From an uncultured Blastocatellia bacterium (lineage in GTDB: Bacteria; Acidobacteriota; Blastocatellia; Chloracidobacteriales; Chloracidobacteriaceae): 64,000 nucleotides of DNA. Numbering within the stretch: position 1 is the first letter of the stretch; the number at the start of each line of letters is the position of its first letter. Of this stretch, positions 18,846 to 29,056 are shown piece after piece. The stretch covers positions 48,976 to 112,975 of the forward strand of contig CALGZC010000007.1 of the NCBI GenBank assembly GCA_937934745.1, written 5' to 3'. The translations under genes were made by a program, and so were the position numbers. The notes below the pieces were generated by a model, which did no database searches, had not been told where the DNA came from, and saw only the letters and a list, made by a program, of their open reading frames with translations.

Positions 18846-21800
18846 TCAATGCTTGACGCGCTGACGCAGATCGGCAACTTTCTCCGCCACTTCGCGGTAG
18901 TTGATATCAACGGCATAAACCGTCTCGAAAACCTCTAACGCCAGGTCATAGCGCCCCATCTGTTCATATGCCATCCCAAGGTCGTAGCGCATAGCCTGGT
19001 ACTCATCTTCCGTCCGCCCCGGTGCTTCAACACCGCGCTTGAACCAAACGGTCGCCAACTGCGGCTCCTGCTTCGCCATGAAGCACAGTCCCAGCATGTT
19101 GCACACCTGAAAGTAGTGCGGGTCAGGTGAGTGCGGGTCAGTGCCACGAAAGGCCAACTGGAACTCCTCAATAGCTTCGTCGAAGAGATCCATTTCCTTG
19201 TACGCTAAACCCAGGTTGTAGTGCGTCTCAAAATCAGGGACGGCTTCAGCATCGGCCTCAACGCTTTGCTTGAACTCATCGAAAACATCTTGCAGGCCCG
19301 ATTCACCAAGTAGGATCGAGCCTGATGGCGGCGACGCCGACGCGGGTTCAGATTTCGTCGTGAGGCTGGTGACGGCCGGAGCGTCAAAATTGCCCATTTC
19401 AAGCTCTTCAAGGGCTTTTTCAAGCTCGCTCACAAGGCCATTCATAAGCGAACCGATAGATTCGGGCTTGGAAACCGGCACATCCGCTGGTGCGCCGGTC
19501 GGAATTGCAAGACTGGCCAAACCTGGCTCTGGCGTACTGGGGGGTGCCGGTGCCGCCTCCACCTTCGCCAAAAGGGCCAGGATCTCCGGGTGGTTCGGGA
19601 ACTCCAAGCTCAACCGGGCCAAATTGTCGCGTGCAACGTCGAAGAAGCCCTGTTCGATGTAGAAACTGACACCGTCCAACTGTTCGCGCAGTTTGGCTTC
19701 TGTCAGCGTCTGTGAAACCTCACCGGATGGTTCCTGACCAACTTCAAACGTGGGCTGTTGAGCATCAAAGGTAGGCACCGTTTCCGGCGGCGGTGTGGTC
19801 GGGAAGTGAGCCGGTCCGACATAAAACGGCTCGGTGTGGACACTAAAGCCACTACCACTGGTGTAGCCAAAATCACTTCCAAACGTTCCGGCCGGCGGAC
19901 TTGGCGGCGAGGGGGGCAGCACGGAACCGCTGATGTCAATTTCGACTTCGTCACCGGTCTGCACAGGCGGCGGGACGGACACGGGCGGGGGGACGGACAC
20001 GGGCGGGGGGCCAACCGAGCCAGATAGATCAATGCCGGCATCACTCGGCCTTCCCAAGAGCTGCTGTGCCTCTGCCTGGAAGTGCTGGCTTTGGGCATAG
20101 TCGCCCCGCTGAGCATAGAGTGCGGCTAATGCCCCCGCTTGTTGCCCCGCCTCGTCATTCCGCCCGGCATCAAGACAAATCTGCTTGAGCAAGAGTCGGA
20201 TTTCGATGCTGGCAGGGACTTGACTGAGCACTTCCTTGAGCAGTTCGATGGCCTTGTCCGGCAGGCCCAGGTTAGCAAAACGTTCGGCATCGGCTTTGAG
20301 CCGCGCCGTTTCAGCGGGGAGCGTTTCCCCACCGTGGATGGGCGGCGGTGGATAACTCAGCGGTGGGGGCGGTGGCACAGCATCTGTGAAACCACTGCCC
20401 TGCATCCCGTTGGGCATTCCGAAACCCGGCGCAAAGGAGGCCGGATCAGGCGCACCAAAATTGCCGGAGGTGGCGTAGCCGCTTGTTAGCTCAAATCCAG
20501 TACCACCAAAGGTTCGACCCCCGGGGCCGGGCGGCGACAAGGGGGCGAAGCCCGCTCCGGACGTATAGCCGAACCCACTGCCTGAATCAGACGCAGGAGT
20601 AAATGGGGCCGTTGTGGTAAACGGCGTCGAAGGAGACAAGATGTCGGGCGTAAATTCGACCCGTTGCCCAACGCCGCCGGCGTACACCGGACCCTGAACC
20701 ATCCGGTCCCGTTCTGCAATCGTAGGACTGACGGGACTCGTAAAGCCATGCAGGCGCATGAGTTCCAAGTGCGCCGGTTCGTTTGGTTCTAGTTCAACCA
20801 GTTCCCGCAGCGCCTGTTCGGCAATGTTGCGTTCGCCCTGGTGTAATGCAGCTGTGGCCAACTGCTTCAGTGCGGCCGGCAGCTCATTGCCCTCGCTCAG
20901 CCGCCGATAAATAGTGACACGACACAGGTGCGCTTTGACGTGGTATGGCTGCGCCTCGGTAATTTTTTGAAGCAACTCAACGCCGCGCGTCTCCTGACGG
21001 CGGGTGATCATTGGCTCGATGCACTTTTCAATCAAATCGGTGCCGCGGTCGTAAAAACCCCGATCGACAAACTTTTGCGCCAGGGACAGCAGATACTCAA
21101 AGCGGCTTTTATCAACTTCCAGGAGCTTCAGCAGTGCGGTTTCCGCCTCGTCAAGCAGGTCGGCCTGGAGGTAGATACGACCACTAAGAATCAAAATGTC
21201 GGTATCATCTGGACGTTGCTGCGCCACCTGACTGAGGAGCGCCACAGCGCGCTGCGGCTCGCCTTGCTTGATGTAAATGGTGGCCAACGAGTTGAGTGCC
21301 GGCGTGTTGAACGGATTCAGTTCCAGCACCCGCTGAAAGACCTGCTGTGCCTCGGCGAGGCTTGACTTGCGGACCAGTTGCGTCCCGGCTGCAATGTAGG
21401 CCTCAATGGCCTGTTCCGTCATCCCTTCCCGCTGGTAGTTTTCTGCCAACCGCAACCGAGCCGTAATGTTGTCCTGATCCAGATCGGCGACGCGCTGCAA
21501 CAGCTCTAACGCTTTCCGACTATGACCGTTTTTGGTGTAGTAGTCGGCTACTTCGAGATACTGTTTGCGCGCTTCCACCATTAGGTTTTGGCGGCTATAA
21601 AGTTCCGCCAACCGCAGTGCCACGTCTGTGTTGCTCGGGGCGAGTTTGTAAATTTTCTTGTAAACCGCAATGGCGCGGGGCGTATGACCGTCGCGGAGCG
21701 TCGCCTCTGCTAGCTTGACAAACGTCACAATCGCGTCATCAATGCGCCCATCCCGTACATACAAATCGCCGAGAATGTTGAGCAAGTTCGTATCACCCGG

Positions 21801-21905
21801 ATTGGACAGAACCAAGTTTTCATATTCCTTGATAGCCGGTTTGATTTTGCCTTGCTGAACAAGCTTCTCGGCTTTGCGCAAATCATTGGCCTTAGTGTAG
21901 GACAT
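18846..21905 (-). CDS. Large TPR-repeat protein with proline/FG-rich low-complexity linkers
   Basis: Repeated TPR signatures (AIKEYENLVLSNPGDTNLLNILGDLYVRDGRIDDAI...); linkers PPPVSVPPPVSVPPPV and FGYTSGxGF. Confidence 0.85.
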   Translation of the reverse strand: MSYTKANDLRKAEKLVQQGKIKPAIKEYENLVLSNPGDTNLLNILGDLYVRDGRIDDAIVTFVKLAEATLRDGHTPRAIAVYKKIYKLAPSNTDVALRLAELYSRQNLMVEARKQYLEVADYYTKNGHSRKALELLQRVADLDQDNITARLRLAENYQREGMTEQAIEAYIAAGTQLVRKSSLAEAQQVFQRVLELNPFNTPALNSLATIYIKQGEPQRAVALLSQVAQQRPDDTDILILSGRIYLQADLLDEAETALLKLLEVDKSRFEYLLSLAQKFVDRGFYDRGTDLIEKCIEPMITRRQETRGVELLQKITEAQPYHVKAHLCRVTIYRRLSEGNELPAALKQLATAALHQGERNIAEQALRELVELEPNEPAHLELMRLHGFTSPVSPTIAERDRMVQGPVYAGGVGQRVEFTPDILSPSTPFTTTAPFTPASDSGSGFGYTSGAGFAPLSPPGPGGRTFGGTGFELTSGYATSGNFGAPDPASFAPGFGMPNGMQGSGFTDAVPPPPPLSYPPPPIHGGETLPAETARLKADAERFANLGLPDKAIELLKEVLSQVPASIEIRLLLKQICLDAGRNDEAGQQAGALAALYAQRGDYAQSQHFQAEAQQLLGRPSDAGIDLSGSVGPPPVSVPPPVSVPPPVQTGDEVEIDISGSVLPPSPPSPPAGTFGSDFGYTSGSGFSVHTEPFYVGPAHFPTTPPPETVPTFDAQQPTFEVGQEPSGEVSQTLTEAKLREQLDGVSFYIEQGFFDVARDNLARLSLEFPNHPEILALLAKVEAAPAPPSTPEPGLASLAIPTGAPADVPVSKPESIGSLMNGLVSELEKALEELEMGNFDAPAVTSLTTKSEPASASPPSGSILLGESGLQDVFDEFKQSVEADAEAVPDFETHYNLGLAYKEMDLFDEAIEEFQLAFRGTDPHSPDPHYFQVCNMLGLCFMAKQEPQLATVWFKRGVEAPGRTEDEYQAMRYDLGMAYEQMGRYDLALEVFETVYAVDINYREVAEKVADLRQRVKH
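19973..20008. repeat. 18-bp perfect tandem repeat inside TPR protein gene
   Basis: GGACGGACACGGGCGGGG twice; encodes VSVPPP repeats on the minus strand. Confidence 0.97.
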
Positions 21906-22050
21906 GACGCTGCTCCCGTCGCGGTCAACGCCGCCGAAGATTGTGCGACGACGGAAACTCTTACTGTTACAGATCGCCGAAGTTACCACAAGGGACCACG
22001 GGTGTCAAACTTCGGCAAACTTCCCAGGGTTTTCAAAAATCTTTTTCTAT

Positions 22051-22074
22051 CAACATTTTAGACAACATTTTAGA
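22051..22074. repeat. 12-bp perfect tandem duplication just 3' of rnhB
   Basis: CAACATTTTAGA twice. Confidence 0.97.
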
Positions 22075-22076
22075 AC

Positions 22077-22760
22077 TCAAAGCAGGGTCGGTTGCAGTAC
22101 TGGGAGGACGCCCCGAAAGGTTGTGCGGTGTATCGAACAAGGTCCATGGCGTTCCAGCACCGACCGATGGTACGCCGTTCCATATCCTTTGTGACGTGCA
22201 AATCCATACGCTGGATATGCGGCATCGAGTGCCGTCATCAAGCGGTCACGTGTTACCTTGGCAACGATGGAAGCTGCGGCAATCGAAACTGAGCGCGCAT
22301 CCCCCCGGACAATGGCGCGCTGGGGGATGGCCACATCCGGTAAATCAAGGGCATCGAGCAACAGGTAGTCCGGCTGCCTGGGCAGTGCGGCAAGTGCCTG
22401 CACCATAGCCCGCCGGGTAGCGGCAAGGATGTTGATCTGGTCAATGACATCGGCACCGACCACACCAACCCCAATGCCGTACGCTGTGGCTTCAATCGCA
22501 ATGTACAGCCGGTCTCGTTGCGCCGGTGTCAGGCACTTGGAGTCGGCAAGACCGTCTGGGATGGCGGTTGGATTGAGCATCACAGCTGCCGCCACGACCG
22601 GACCCGCCCACGCGCCGCGCCCAGACTCATCCAATCCGGCGACACATTGTCTCTGCGCCCAGAACGGCGCTTCCAACTCTCCGGTTGGGTGCTGCGCCCC
22701 GGCGTCCGTTTCAGGGCTGACCCTTGGTTTGCAGGTCCAGGGTTTGCGTGACCGGTGCAT
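22077..22760 (-). CDS. rnhB: Ribonuclease HII
   Basis: CVAGLDESGRGAWAGPVVAAAVML, DSKCLTPAQRDRLY, GDARSVSIAAASIVAKVTRDRLM. Start codon uncertain. Confidence 0.85.
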   Translation of the reverse strand: MHRSRKPWTCKPRVSPETDAGAQHPTGELEAPFWAQRQCVAGLDESGRGAWAGPVVAAAVMLNPTAIPDGLADSKCLTPAQRDRLYIAIEATAYGIGVGVVGADVIDQINILAATRRAMVQALAALPRQPDYLLLDALDLPDVAIPQRAIVRGDARSVSIAAASIVAKVTRDRLMTALDAAYPAYGFARHKGYGTAYHRSVLERHGPCSIHRTTFRGVLPVLQPTLL

Positions 22761-23157
22761 CGGTTGAGCGGTGCTGCCAGCAGTAACCGGTCGTCCCACT
22801 GACCCACCGCTGGCAGGGTGTCCCTTTCTTTGTTTTTGCACCACAGCGATGCCGCTCCCGTGAGAGCATAGCTTGTGGGACTCTGTCAGTCACGTCCGGC
22901 ACTCCCAATGCCACCTGAGTGGTCAGCGCCGGCAGCGGCGGCGGGGGTTGCGTGGCGTACCAAACCGTATTGCCGAGGCCAACCACCAACCCCAGCGCCA
23001 GTCCCCCACCGAACGTTTTCCACTGCAGCCCCGGCAGCCGATGGCCACAAGCCGGACACCGGCGGCCACAAACCACCGCTGCGCTGCGGACCCGCCACGT
23101 CACAGGCAGCGGTGGGAGCAGCTCCCCACAGGCCGGACAGAAATTCGCGTTCGACAT
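22711..23157 (-). CDS. Zinc-ribbon membrane protein with C-terminal Cys/His cluster
   Basis: FCPACGELL...CGRRCPACGH, one TM segment, then RCGAKTKKGTPCQRWVSGTTGYCWQH. Confidence 0.65.
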   Translation of the reverse strand: MSNANFCPACGELLPPLPVTWRVRSAAVVCGRRCPACGHRLPGLQWKTFGGGLALGLVVGLGNTVWYATQPPPPLPALTTQVALGVPDVTDRVPQAMLSRERHRCGAKTKKGTPCQRWVSGTTGYCWQHRSTDAPVTQTLDLQTKGQP

Positions 23158-23306
23158 TCGACCACGCTCCAGAACGTTTTACAGCCAGTGTGCCGAAACA
23201 CTCCCCTGGACGGGAAGTCTTTTATGTTGCCGGTCTGTGGTGATAGGGTACGCCCGCATACGTTGGACTTCAATCGCGCCGCCTCGTCCGGCGCGCGGAA
23301 AACTGG

Positions 23307-24329
23307 ATGCCGCCCTTTGAACAACTGCTTGAATGGAGTGTGAAAATTGCCGTCGGCTTCATCATCTTGATGACCATGGTGGCGTACCTATCACTGATTG
23401 AGCGCCGCCTACTGGCCTTTATTCAAATGCGCTATGGCCCGAATCGAGTTGGTCCGTTTGGCCTTTTCCAACCGATTGCCGACGGCTTGAAGTTTATCTT
23501 CAAAGAAGACCTCATACCGCTTGACGCAGACAAGTTTCTCTACGTCATGGCCCCGGCGCTGTCACTCGTCCCGGCGCTGATGACCTTTACGCTTATTCCG
23601 GTCGGCGGCGAGGTGACGCTTCCATTGCTTGACCGCCCCATCGCCCTGCACATCACAAGCATCAACGTTGGCATTTTGGCCGTCTTGGCGATGACCGGCA
23701 TGGGTGTTCACGGGATTGTCTTGGCCGGCTACGCCTCGAACAACAAGTACAGCCTGTTGGGTGGACTACGTTCCTCGGCCCAGTTGGTGAGTTACGAGCT
23801 GGCGATGTCGCTTTCGATCATCGGTGTGCTGATTCAAGCCGGCTCGCTGGACTTGGTGACGATTGTCGAACGTCAGGGTGGAGGTTGGGGGCTAGGCTGG
23901 CATGTGTTTTGGTTTCAACCACTTGGCTTTTTCGTTTTCCTCGTCAGCATGATTGCCGAGACCAATCGTGCGCCATTTGACCTGCCCGAAGCGGAAAGTG
24001 AGCTGGTTGCTGGCTTCCATACGGAATACAGCTCGATGAAGTTTGCCATGTTCTTTATTGCGGAATACGCCAACATGGTCACGGCGGCGGCAATGGCCAC
24101 CACACTCTTTCTTGGTGGCTGGCAAGGGCCGGGCGTCACACGGTGGCCGTGGCTCGGGCCAGTGTACTTCCTCCTCAAAGTGGCGTTTTTCCTCTTTCTC
24201 TACGTGTGGCTGCGGGCTTCCTCGCCGCGTCTGCGCTACGACCAGTTGATGGACTTCGGGTGGAAATTTTTGCTGCCGCTGGCGCTGGTCAACGTCGTAC
24301 TCTCGGCCACACTGGCGCTGTGGTTCTAA
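23307..24329 (+). CDS. nuoH: NADH-quinone oxidoreductase subunit H
   Basis: ERRLLAFIQMRYGPNRVGPFGLFQPIADGLKFIFKEDLIP; ETNRAPFDLPEAESELVAGFHTEYSSMKFAMFFIAEYANM. Confidence 0.96.
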   Translation: MPPFEQLLEWSVKIAVGFIILMTMVAYLSLIERRLLAFIQMRYGPNRVGPFGLFQPIADGLKFIFKEDLIPLDADKFLYVMAPALSLVPALMTFTLIPVGGEVTLPLLDRPIALHITSINVGILAVLAMTGMGVHGIVLAGYASNNKYSLLGGLRSSAQLVSYELAMSLSIIGVLIQAGSLDLVTIVERQGGGWGLGWHVFWFQPLGFFVFLVSMIAETNRAPFDLPEAESELVAGFHTEYSSMKFAMFFIAEYANMVTAAAMATTLFLGGWQGPGVTRWPWLGPVYFLLKVAFFLFLYVWLRASSPRLRYDQLMDFGWKFLLPLALVNVVLSATLALWF

Positions 24330-24390
24330 CCGACGGGGTGCCCATCTCGGTTCGGTGGATGCGCCGTCTTCCTGTTCACCGAGGCTGTGG

Positions 24391-25824
24391 ATGCCGCGCT
24401 ATCTCAACTTTCGCTCGCGCTTAGCTGCCCTGCTGGCCGTTCTCCTGATCGGCATGGTAGCCGTGTTGTATGAACTCAACCGGCGCGCCGAGCGCCAGAT
24501 TCTGGCGCAGGTCGAGACTCAGACGGCACAACTGACCACGGCGCTAGAGCTTGGGCTCCAAAGCATCAGCACGAGCGACTACCTGGACGACTTTATCCAG
24601 GTGCGCCGTCTCCCCCCGCAGCAACTGCAACGGATTCGGCGCATCGCCATTGTGGATGCCAACGGACAAGTGCTCGACAGCACGGCGCGCGCCGAACGCG
24701 GCCGGCACATTGCGCCGCCGACCGATGCCGCCCTGGTCACTGAAGGCGACCCATTGGCATCCGAGGCGGGGGGCAACAACCTAGCGCGCACGATCTTCAT
24801 TCCCTTCCAGGTGTTGAGCAAAGATGGGACAACCGAGCGCAACTACGTCGTCGTCACCCTATCGGCGCAAACCTTGGCGGACACCATTGCTGCCACCTCA
24901 CGGCAACGGCTCCTCACCACAGGCATTGCCCTACTGGTTGCCCTGGTGGTTGCCGTGACCCTGGTGTGGCGTTTTACACAACCCATTGGCGACCTCGTCA
25001 CGGCGGCGCGTCGCATTGAAGAAGGCGACCTCACGGTGCAGCTCACGGTCAGACGGCGTGACGAAATCGGGCAACTGGCGCTGCGGTTCAACGCGATGGC
25101 GGCCCGTTTGCGGGAAATGCGCGAGCTGGAGCGCGCGGCCGTCGTCGGGCGACTTGCTTCCGGGATTGCCCACGAGATCCGCAACCCACTCAACTTCATT
25201 AACCTGACAATCGATCACATCCGCACCCGCTATGCGCCGGCAGCCGCGGACGAACGCGCTACCTTTGAGCGCCTCACGGCATCTGTCAAGGACGAGATTG
25301 CCCGCCTCAACACACTCGTCACAAACGTGCTGCGTGTCGGGCGTCCGGCTGCACTTGCCCTGCGTCCGGTCAACCTTGGGGTGCTCGTCAACGTCGTACT
25401 GGATGTCGTTCGCTCCAAAGCTGACGCCCAGGGGGTCACGCTCATTTGTGACGACCAAACGCAGGGTCGCACCATCGAGGCCGATGCAGATGCCCTGAAA
25501 TCCTGCTTCTCCAACCTGGTCATCAATGCGATTGAGGCGATGCCGGACGGCGGCACCCTACACATTGCCATCACCGACACCCCCACCGGCCAGATCGTAC
25601 GGGTTCGTGATACCGGTGTCGGCATCACGCCGGATGATCTGGCTCACATTTTCGATCCGTACTTTTCGACCAAAGACACCGGCATTGGCCTGGGACTGGC
25701 CGTTACCCGCCAAATTGTGGCCGACCATGGGGGGACAATTGACGTTGAAAGTACACCGGGGCAGGGGGCGACTTTTATTCTTACCTTTCCCTACTGTCAC
25801 CGGCCACCGGCCCAAAGCGGTTGA
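24391..25824 (+). CDS. Membrane sensor histidine kinase with HAMP domain
   Basis: HAMP-like ...GDLTVQLTVRRRDEIGQLALRFNAMAARL; H-box GIAHEIRNPLNFINL; NLVINAIEAMPDGG; GLGLAVTRQIVADHGGTIDVES. Confidence 0.9.
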   Translation: MPRYLNFRSRLAALLAVLLIGMVAVLYELNRRAERQILAQVETQTAQLTTALELGLQSISTSDYLDDFIQVRRLPPQQLQRIRRIAIVDANGQVLDSTARAERGRHIAPPTDAALVTEGDPLASEAGGNNLARTIFIPFQVLSKDGTTERNYVVVTLSAQTLADTIAATSRQRLLTTGIALLVALVVAVTLVWRFTQPIGDLVTAARRIEEGDLTVQLTVRRRDEIGQLALRFNAMAARLREMRELERAAVVGRLASGIAHEIRNPLNFINLTIDHIRTRYAPAAADERATFERLTASVKDEIARLNTLVTNVLRVGRPAALALRPVNLGVLVNVVLDVVRSKADAQGVTLICDDQTQGRTIEADADALKSCFSNLVINAIEAMPDGGTLHIAITDTPTGQIVRVRDTGVGITPDDLAHIFDPYFSTKDTGIGLGLAVTRQIVADHGGTIDVESTPGQGATFILTFPYCHRPPAQSG

Positions 25825-25861
25825 CGGCACAGGATTTGGCTTGCTGCCGGTTTTTGTGGTA

Positions 25862-25883
25862 GGCCCGAGGGGCCGGGGTTTTA
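25862..25883 (+). terminator. Possible weak terminator between histidine kinase and rmlA-like gene
   Basis: GGCCC-GAG-GGGCC followed by GGGGTTTTAA. Confidence 0.25.
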
Positions 25884-25905
25884 ATGCGAAGGAGTCTGAG
25901 CACTG

Positions 25906-26640
25906 ATGAAAGGCGTTGTCCTCGCCGGTGGACTCGGCACGCGGCTGTACCCGCTGACCAAAGTCACCAATAAACACCTACTGCCAGTCTATGACCGACC
26001 GATGATATACTACCCGCTCCAAACTTTGGTTGAAGCCGGCGTGGATGACGTCTTACTCGTCACGGGCGGCAACAAGGCTGGAGATTTTCTACAGCTGTTG
26101 GGCAACGGCAAAGAGCACGGACTGAAGCGCCTCAGCTACACCTATCAGCAGGGAGAGGGCGGCATCGCCGATGCCCTGGCGCTGGCCGAAGATTTTGCCG
26201 ATGGAGGGCCGATTGTCGTCATTCTCGGCGATAACATTCTTGAAAAAAGCATCGCCGGCCCTGTGGCGCGCTTTCGCGCCCAGGGACGCGGCGCCAAGAT
26301 TCTCCTCAAGGAAGTTTCCGATCCACAGCGGTTTGGCGTCCCAACGCTGGATGGCTCACGTGTGGTGCGCATTGATGAAAAGCCGGCACAGCCTGCTTCA
26401 CCCTATGCTGTGACAGGGGTGTACATGTACGACGCGACGGTGTTTGACATCATCCGCACCCTCACACCCAGCCAACGCGGTGAACTTGAAATCACAGATG
26501 TCAACAATGCCTATATTGCGCGCGGCGAACTGACCTGGGAGGTCCTCGACGGCTGGTGGACGGACGCCGGAACCTTTGACAGTCTCCTCATGGCAACCAA
26601 CCTTGTCGCCGCCGTGCGGACAGCCCGGCGCGAACAATGA
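25906..26640 (+). CDS. rfbA: Glucose-1-phosphate thymidylyltransferase family nucleotidyltransferase
   Basis: [66 protein letters not shown]. Confidence 0.88.
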   Translation: MKGVVLAGGLGTRLYPLTKVTNKHLLPVYDRPMIYYPLQTLVEAGVDDVLLVTGGNKAGDFLQLLGNGKEHGLKRLSYTYQQGEGGIADALALAEDFADGGPIVVILGDNILEKSIAGPVARFRAQGRGAKILLKEVSDPQRFGVPTLDGSRVVRIDEKPAQPASPYAVTGVYMYDATVFDIIRTLTPSQRGELEITDVNNAYIARGELTWEVLDGWWTDAGTFDSLLMATNLVAAVRTARREQ

Positions 26641-27194
26641 ACTTCATACCGACCGAACTGCCAGGCGTCATCCTGATCGAACCACAGGTGTTCCGGGACG
26701 AGCGTGGCTTTTTCCTTGAAAGCTATCACCAGGCGAAATTTGCAGCCGCCGGCCTGGAGGTGACCTTTGTGCAGGATAACCACTCCCGCTCTGTGCGCGG
26801 CACACTCCGCGGACTCCATGCGCAACACCGCCGTCCGCAGGGTAAACTGGTGCGCGTCATTGCCGGTGAAATTTTTGACGTTGTGGTAGACATTCGACCG
26901 CATGCCCCCACCTTCGGACGCTGGCTTGGCGTGACCCTGTCGGCGGAAAACTTTCGCCAGCTATACATTCCACCGGGGTTTGTTCACGGGTTTTGCGTCG
27001 TCAGCGATGTCGCCGAAGTCCTCTACAAATGCACGGCGCTGTATGACCCAACAGATGAAATCGGGGTGATCTGGAACGATCCGGAGATCGGCATTGACTG
27101 GGGGGTTCAGTCACCGCTGTTGTCCGAGAAAGATCGGCGGTTACCGACGCTACGTGAACTCCTGGAATGGTTGCGCGCCGCCGAAGCCCAATGA
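26637..27194 (+). CDS. rfbC: dTDP-4-dehydrorhamnose 3,5-epimerase family
   Basis: [59 protein letters not shown]. Confidence 0.92.
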   Translation: MNFIPTELPGVILIEPQVFRDERGFFLESYHQAKFAAAGLEVTFVQDNHSRSVRGTLRGLHAQHRRPQGKLVRVIAGEIFDVVVDIRPHAPTFGRWLGVTLSAENFRQLYIPPGFVHGFCVVSDVAEVLYKCTALYDPTDEIGVIWNDPEIGIDWGVQSPLLSEKDRRLPTLRELLEWLRAAEAQ

Positions 27195-27961
27195 CGACCC
27201 GACCGTCGCCGGCCCTGCTCGGCGTTCCCATTGCTAACCTCACGCTAGATGAAGCAGTTGCCCACTTGACGACCTGGCTTGACCGGCCTGGTTTCCATCG
27301 GATGGCCGTGGTCAACGCGGCAATCATACTGATTGCCGAGCGTAACGCCGAGCTTCGGGCAGCGCTGGCGACGGCAGATTTGGTGACGGCCGACGGCATG
27401 TCGGTCGTTTGGGCCACACGTTGGCTGCCCTGCCTAGGTGGGAAACTGGTCGCGCGGGTCGCCGCGCCGGATGTCATGGAGGGCATCTTGACGCAGTGTG
27501 CCCAGGGTGGGCAGCGCGTGTATTTGCTGGGTGCGACGGCGGAAGTGGTGAGCCAAGTGCGCGCCTGTTTACAGCGACGATTTCCAAACCTTGTTGTGGC
27601 CGGCGCACACGACGGTTACTTCACGGATGAGGAAGCGGCTGCGGTGGCGGCGGCCGTTCGGCAAGCGCGCGCCGACGTGTTGTTTGTGGCGATGGGATCT
27701 CCCCGTCAGGAGGTGTGGCTGGCGCGCCATGGCCCGCAAACAGGAACCCGCTTGGCCTTGGGGGTCGGCGGCTATTTCGATATCCTGGCCGGGCGTCGCC
27801 GCCGCGCGCCACGCTGGATGCAGGCGTGCGGGCTGGAATGGGCCTTCCGGCTCATCCAGGAACCACGCCGGCTGTGGCGGCGCTACTTGCTCGGCAATAT
27901 CGCGTTTTTGTTGTTTCTCGTCCGCGAATGGCGGCGAGTGCAAGGCAGGATAACGGCATGA
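27191..27961 (+). CDS. WecG/TagA/CpsF family glycosyltransferase
   Basis: [94 protein letters not shown]. Confidence 0.92.
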   Translation: MTTRPSPALLGVPIANLTLDEAVAHLTTWLDRPGFHRMAVVNAAIILIAERNAELRAALATADLVTADGMSVVWATRWLPCLGGKLVARVAAPDVMEGILTQCAQGGQRVYLLGATAEVVSQVRACLQRRFPNLVVAGAHDGYFTDEEAAAVAAAVRQARADVLFVAMGSPRQEVWLARHGPQTGTRLALGVGGYFDILAGRRRRAPRWMQACGLEWAFRLIQEPRRLWRRYLLGNIAFLLFLVREWRRVQGRITA

Positions 27962-29010
27962 CACGTTGGCGTGTGGGCATTCTCGGCGCAACCGGAACGG
28001 TTGGGCAGCGTTTTATCCAGCTTTTAGAGCGTCATCCGTGGTTTACAGTGACGGCTGTCGCGGCTTCAGACCGTTCGGAAGGCAAGCGCTACGGGGATGC
28101 TGTGGCCTGGAAGCTGCCGACCCCGCTTCCGGCGGCGGTCGCCGACTTGACGGTGGCCGCGTGTCGTCCGCCACTGGATTGTGATGTGATCTTTTCCAGC
28201 CTGCCGGGGGAGCTAGCCGGCGAGGTGGAAGCTGCCTTTGCGGCGGCCGGCTATCCCGTTATCAGCAACTCCAGTGCCCATCGCCTGGTGGAGGACGTGC
28301 CGCTGCTTGTCCCCGAAATCAATGCCGACCACGCCCGGCTGATTCCGGTGCAACGGCAGCGACGCGACTGGACACGCGGTTTCGTTGTCACTAATCCCAA
28401 CTGTACAACGCTGGCGCTGGTTCTACCGTTGGCAGCGCTGGAGCGGGCTTTCGGCGTTGAGACGGTCATGGTCGCAACGATGCAAGCCATTTCCGGCGCA
28501 GGGTATCCAGGTGTGGCCTCACTCGACATTGTGGACAACGTGATTCCCTACATTGCCGGTGAAGAAACCAAGGTAGAAACCGAGCCGCGCAAAATTCTCG
28601 GCCGGCTTGCCGGAGATAGGATCACGCCGGCCGCCCTACAACTCAGCGCTCATTGCCACCGCGTTGCCGTCACGGACGGCCATCTGTGCGCTGCCTCCCT
28701 CAAGCTCAGGCAGACGGCAACCGTTGCCGATGTGTGCGCCGCACTGGAGGCGTTCCGCGGGCCGGCGGAGGTGCAGGCACTTCCAAGTGCGCCAAGCCGT
28801 CCGATTGTGGTGCGTCATGAACCAGATCGCCCACAGCCGCGCCTTGACCGTGATATCGAACGCGGCATGGCCAGCGTCGTCGGACGGATTCGCCCAGATC
28901 CGGTGCTGGACATCAAACTGACCATTCTCGGCCACAACACGCTACGCGGCGCAGCCGGGGCGACACTGCTCAATGCAGAGTTCTTGGCCGCAGCCGGATG
29001 GTTCACCTAA
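27958..29010 (+). CDS. asd: Aspartate-semialdehyde dehydrogenase
   Basis: VGILGATGTVGQRFIQLLERHPWF, VISNSSAHR, VVTNPNCTTLALVLPLAAL, AISGAGYPG. Start overlaps previous stop (ATGA). Confidence 0.92.
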   Translation: MTRWRVGILGATGTVGQRFIQLLERHPWFTVTAVAASDRSEGKRYGDAVAWKLPTPLPAAVADLTVAACRPPLDCDVIFSSLPGELAGEVEAAFAAAGYPVISNSSAHRLVEDVPLLVPEINADHARLIPVQRQRRDWTRGFVVTNPNCTTLALVLPLAALERAFGVETVMVATMQAISGAGYPGVASLDIVDNVIPYIAGEETKVETEPRKILGRLAGDRITPAALQLSAHCHRVAVTDGHLCAASLKLRQTATVADVCAALEAFRGPAEVQALPSAPSRPIVVRHEPDRPQPRLDRDIERGMASVVGRIRPDPVLDIKLTILGHNTLRGAAGATLLNAEFLAAAGWFT

Positions 29011-29056
29011 ACTGTAACCGGCCCATCCGCTCATTCCTCTGGCGGCGTGTCTGTCT

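Noticed and set aside
27715-27957. N-terminal part of ORF 27715..29010
   Set aside because: Out-of-frame overlap with the WecG-like gene; the conserved asd start is ATG 27958.
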